Assembly (NCBI GenBank): GCA_031276615.1
Contig: JAISND010000232.1
Coordinates: forward strand, 1-6,200
Source of the DNA: Treponema sp.
GTDB lineage: Bacteria > Spirochaetota > Spirochaetia > Treponematales > Breznakiellaceae
Length of the DNA stretch: 6,200 nucleotides
Direction: 5' to 3'
Notes under the pieces: model-generated
Database searches by the model: none
What the model saw: the letters and a program-made list of their open reading frames with translations, nothing else
Told to the model about the DNA's origin: nothing
Part shown: positions 6,154 to 6,200 of the stretch, piece after piece
Layout of the letters: each line of letters opens with the position of its first letter
Position numbering within the stretch: the first letter of the stretch is position 1
Made by a program: the position numbers and the translations under genes

Positions 6154-6172
6154 CCTCCTATGATTTTGTCAA
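6154..6172 (-). promoter_or_regulatory. TTGACA box and orphan AGGAGG upstream of the hypothetical gene
   Basis: On the minus strand a perfect TTGACA (6172-6167) is followed 7 bases later by a perfect AGGAGG (6159-6154). The best -10 candidate is TTTCAT after an 18-base spacer, which is weak. If that promoter were used, AGGAGG would lie in the spacer and not in the mRNA; if transcription starts further upstream, AGGAGG would serve a TTG at 6143. Both readings are uncertain. Confidence 0.35.
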
Positions 6173-6176
6173 GGGG

Positions 6177-6199
6177 AAAAATTGATTTTCTCAATTTTT
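6177..6199. repeat. A/T-rich 9-bp inverted repeat at the window edge
   Basis: AAAAATTGA (6177-6185) and TCAATTTTT (6191-6199) are perfect reverse complements around TTTTC. On the minus strand the stem ends in a T-run, then CCCC and the TTGACA box. It may be the terminator of a gene outside the window or an operator for the hypothetical gene. Confidence 0.4.
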
Positions 6200-6200
6200 T

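Noticed and set aside
1..6200. CRISPR array, insertion sequence, prophage or defence system
   Set aside because: No regularly spaced direct repeats, transposase or integrase motifs, or recognisable defence domains were found.

Overview
The window is a GC-rich bacterial chromosomal segment carrying ordinary housekeeping genes. It holds the tail of one gene and a complete mutL on the + strand, followed by three genes on the - strand: a DUF362-type iron-sulfur protein, glnS, and a hypothetical protein. There is no transposase, phage gene, CRISPR array, tRNA or rRNA. The MutL N-terminus and general gene style suggest a spirochaete, perhaps a Treponema-like organism. That is an impression from protein resemblance and is not proven by anything in the window.

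Layout: 1-183 is the 3' end of an unidentified + strand gene. 184-289 is a short gap with a good sigma70-type promoter whose predicted start point falls on the mutL ATG, so mutL may be read from a leaderless mRNA. 290-2146 is mutL, with ATPase motifs, a low-complexity linker and an endonuclease-type C-terminal domain. mutL converges on the DUF362 gene (2249-3379, -) across about 100 bases that contain one GC-rich imperfect hairpin. glnS (3497-5254, -) lies upstream of the DUF362 gene and the two probably share transcription. A 211-codon hypothetical gene (5482-6117, -) with a hydrophobic C-terminal tail lies upstream of glnS.

The most interesting part is non-coding. Just upstream of the ribosome binding sites of both glnS and the DUF362 gene there is a related element of about 55 bases in the same orientation. 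Both copies can fold as a three-way junction: a closing stem and two hairpins. Most differences between the copies keep the pairing, including one full T-A to C-G exchange and several changes that only pair as G-U in the RNA of the gene strand. This points to a structured leader RNA, or a mobile repeat with RNA-like structure. The glnS upstream region (5255-5481) also holds four more inverted repeats, one a perfect 12-bp stem. No stretch without a gene exceeds 300 bases.
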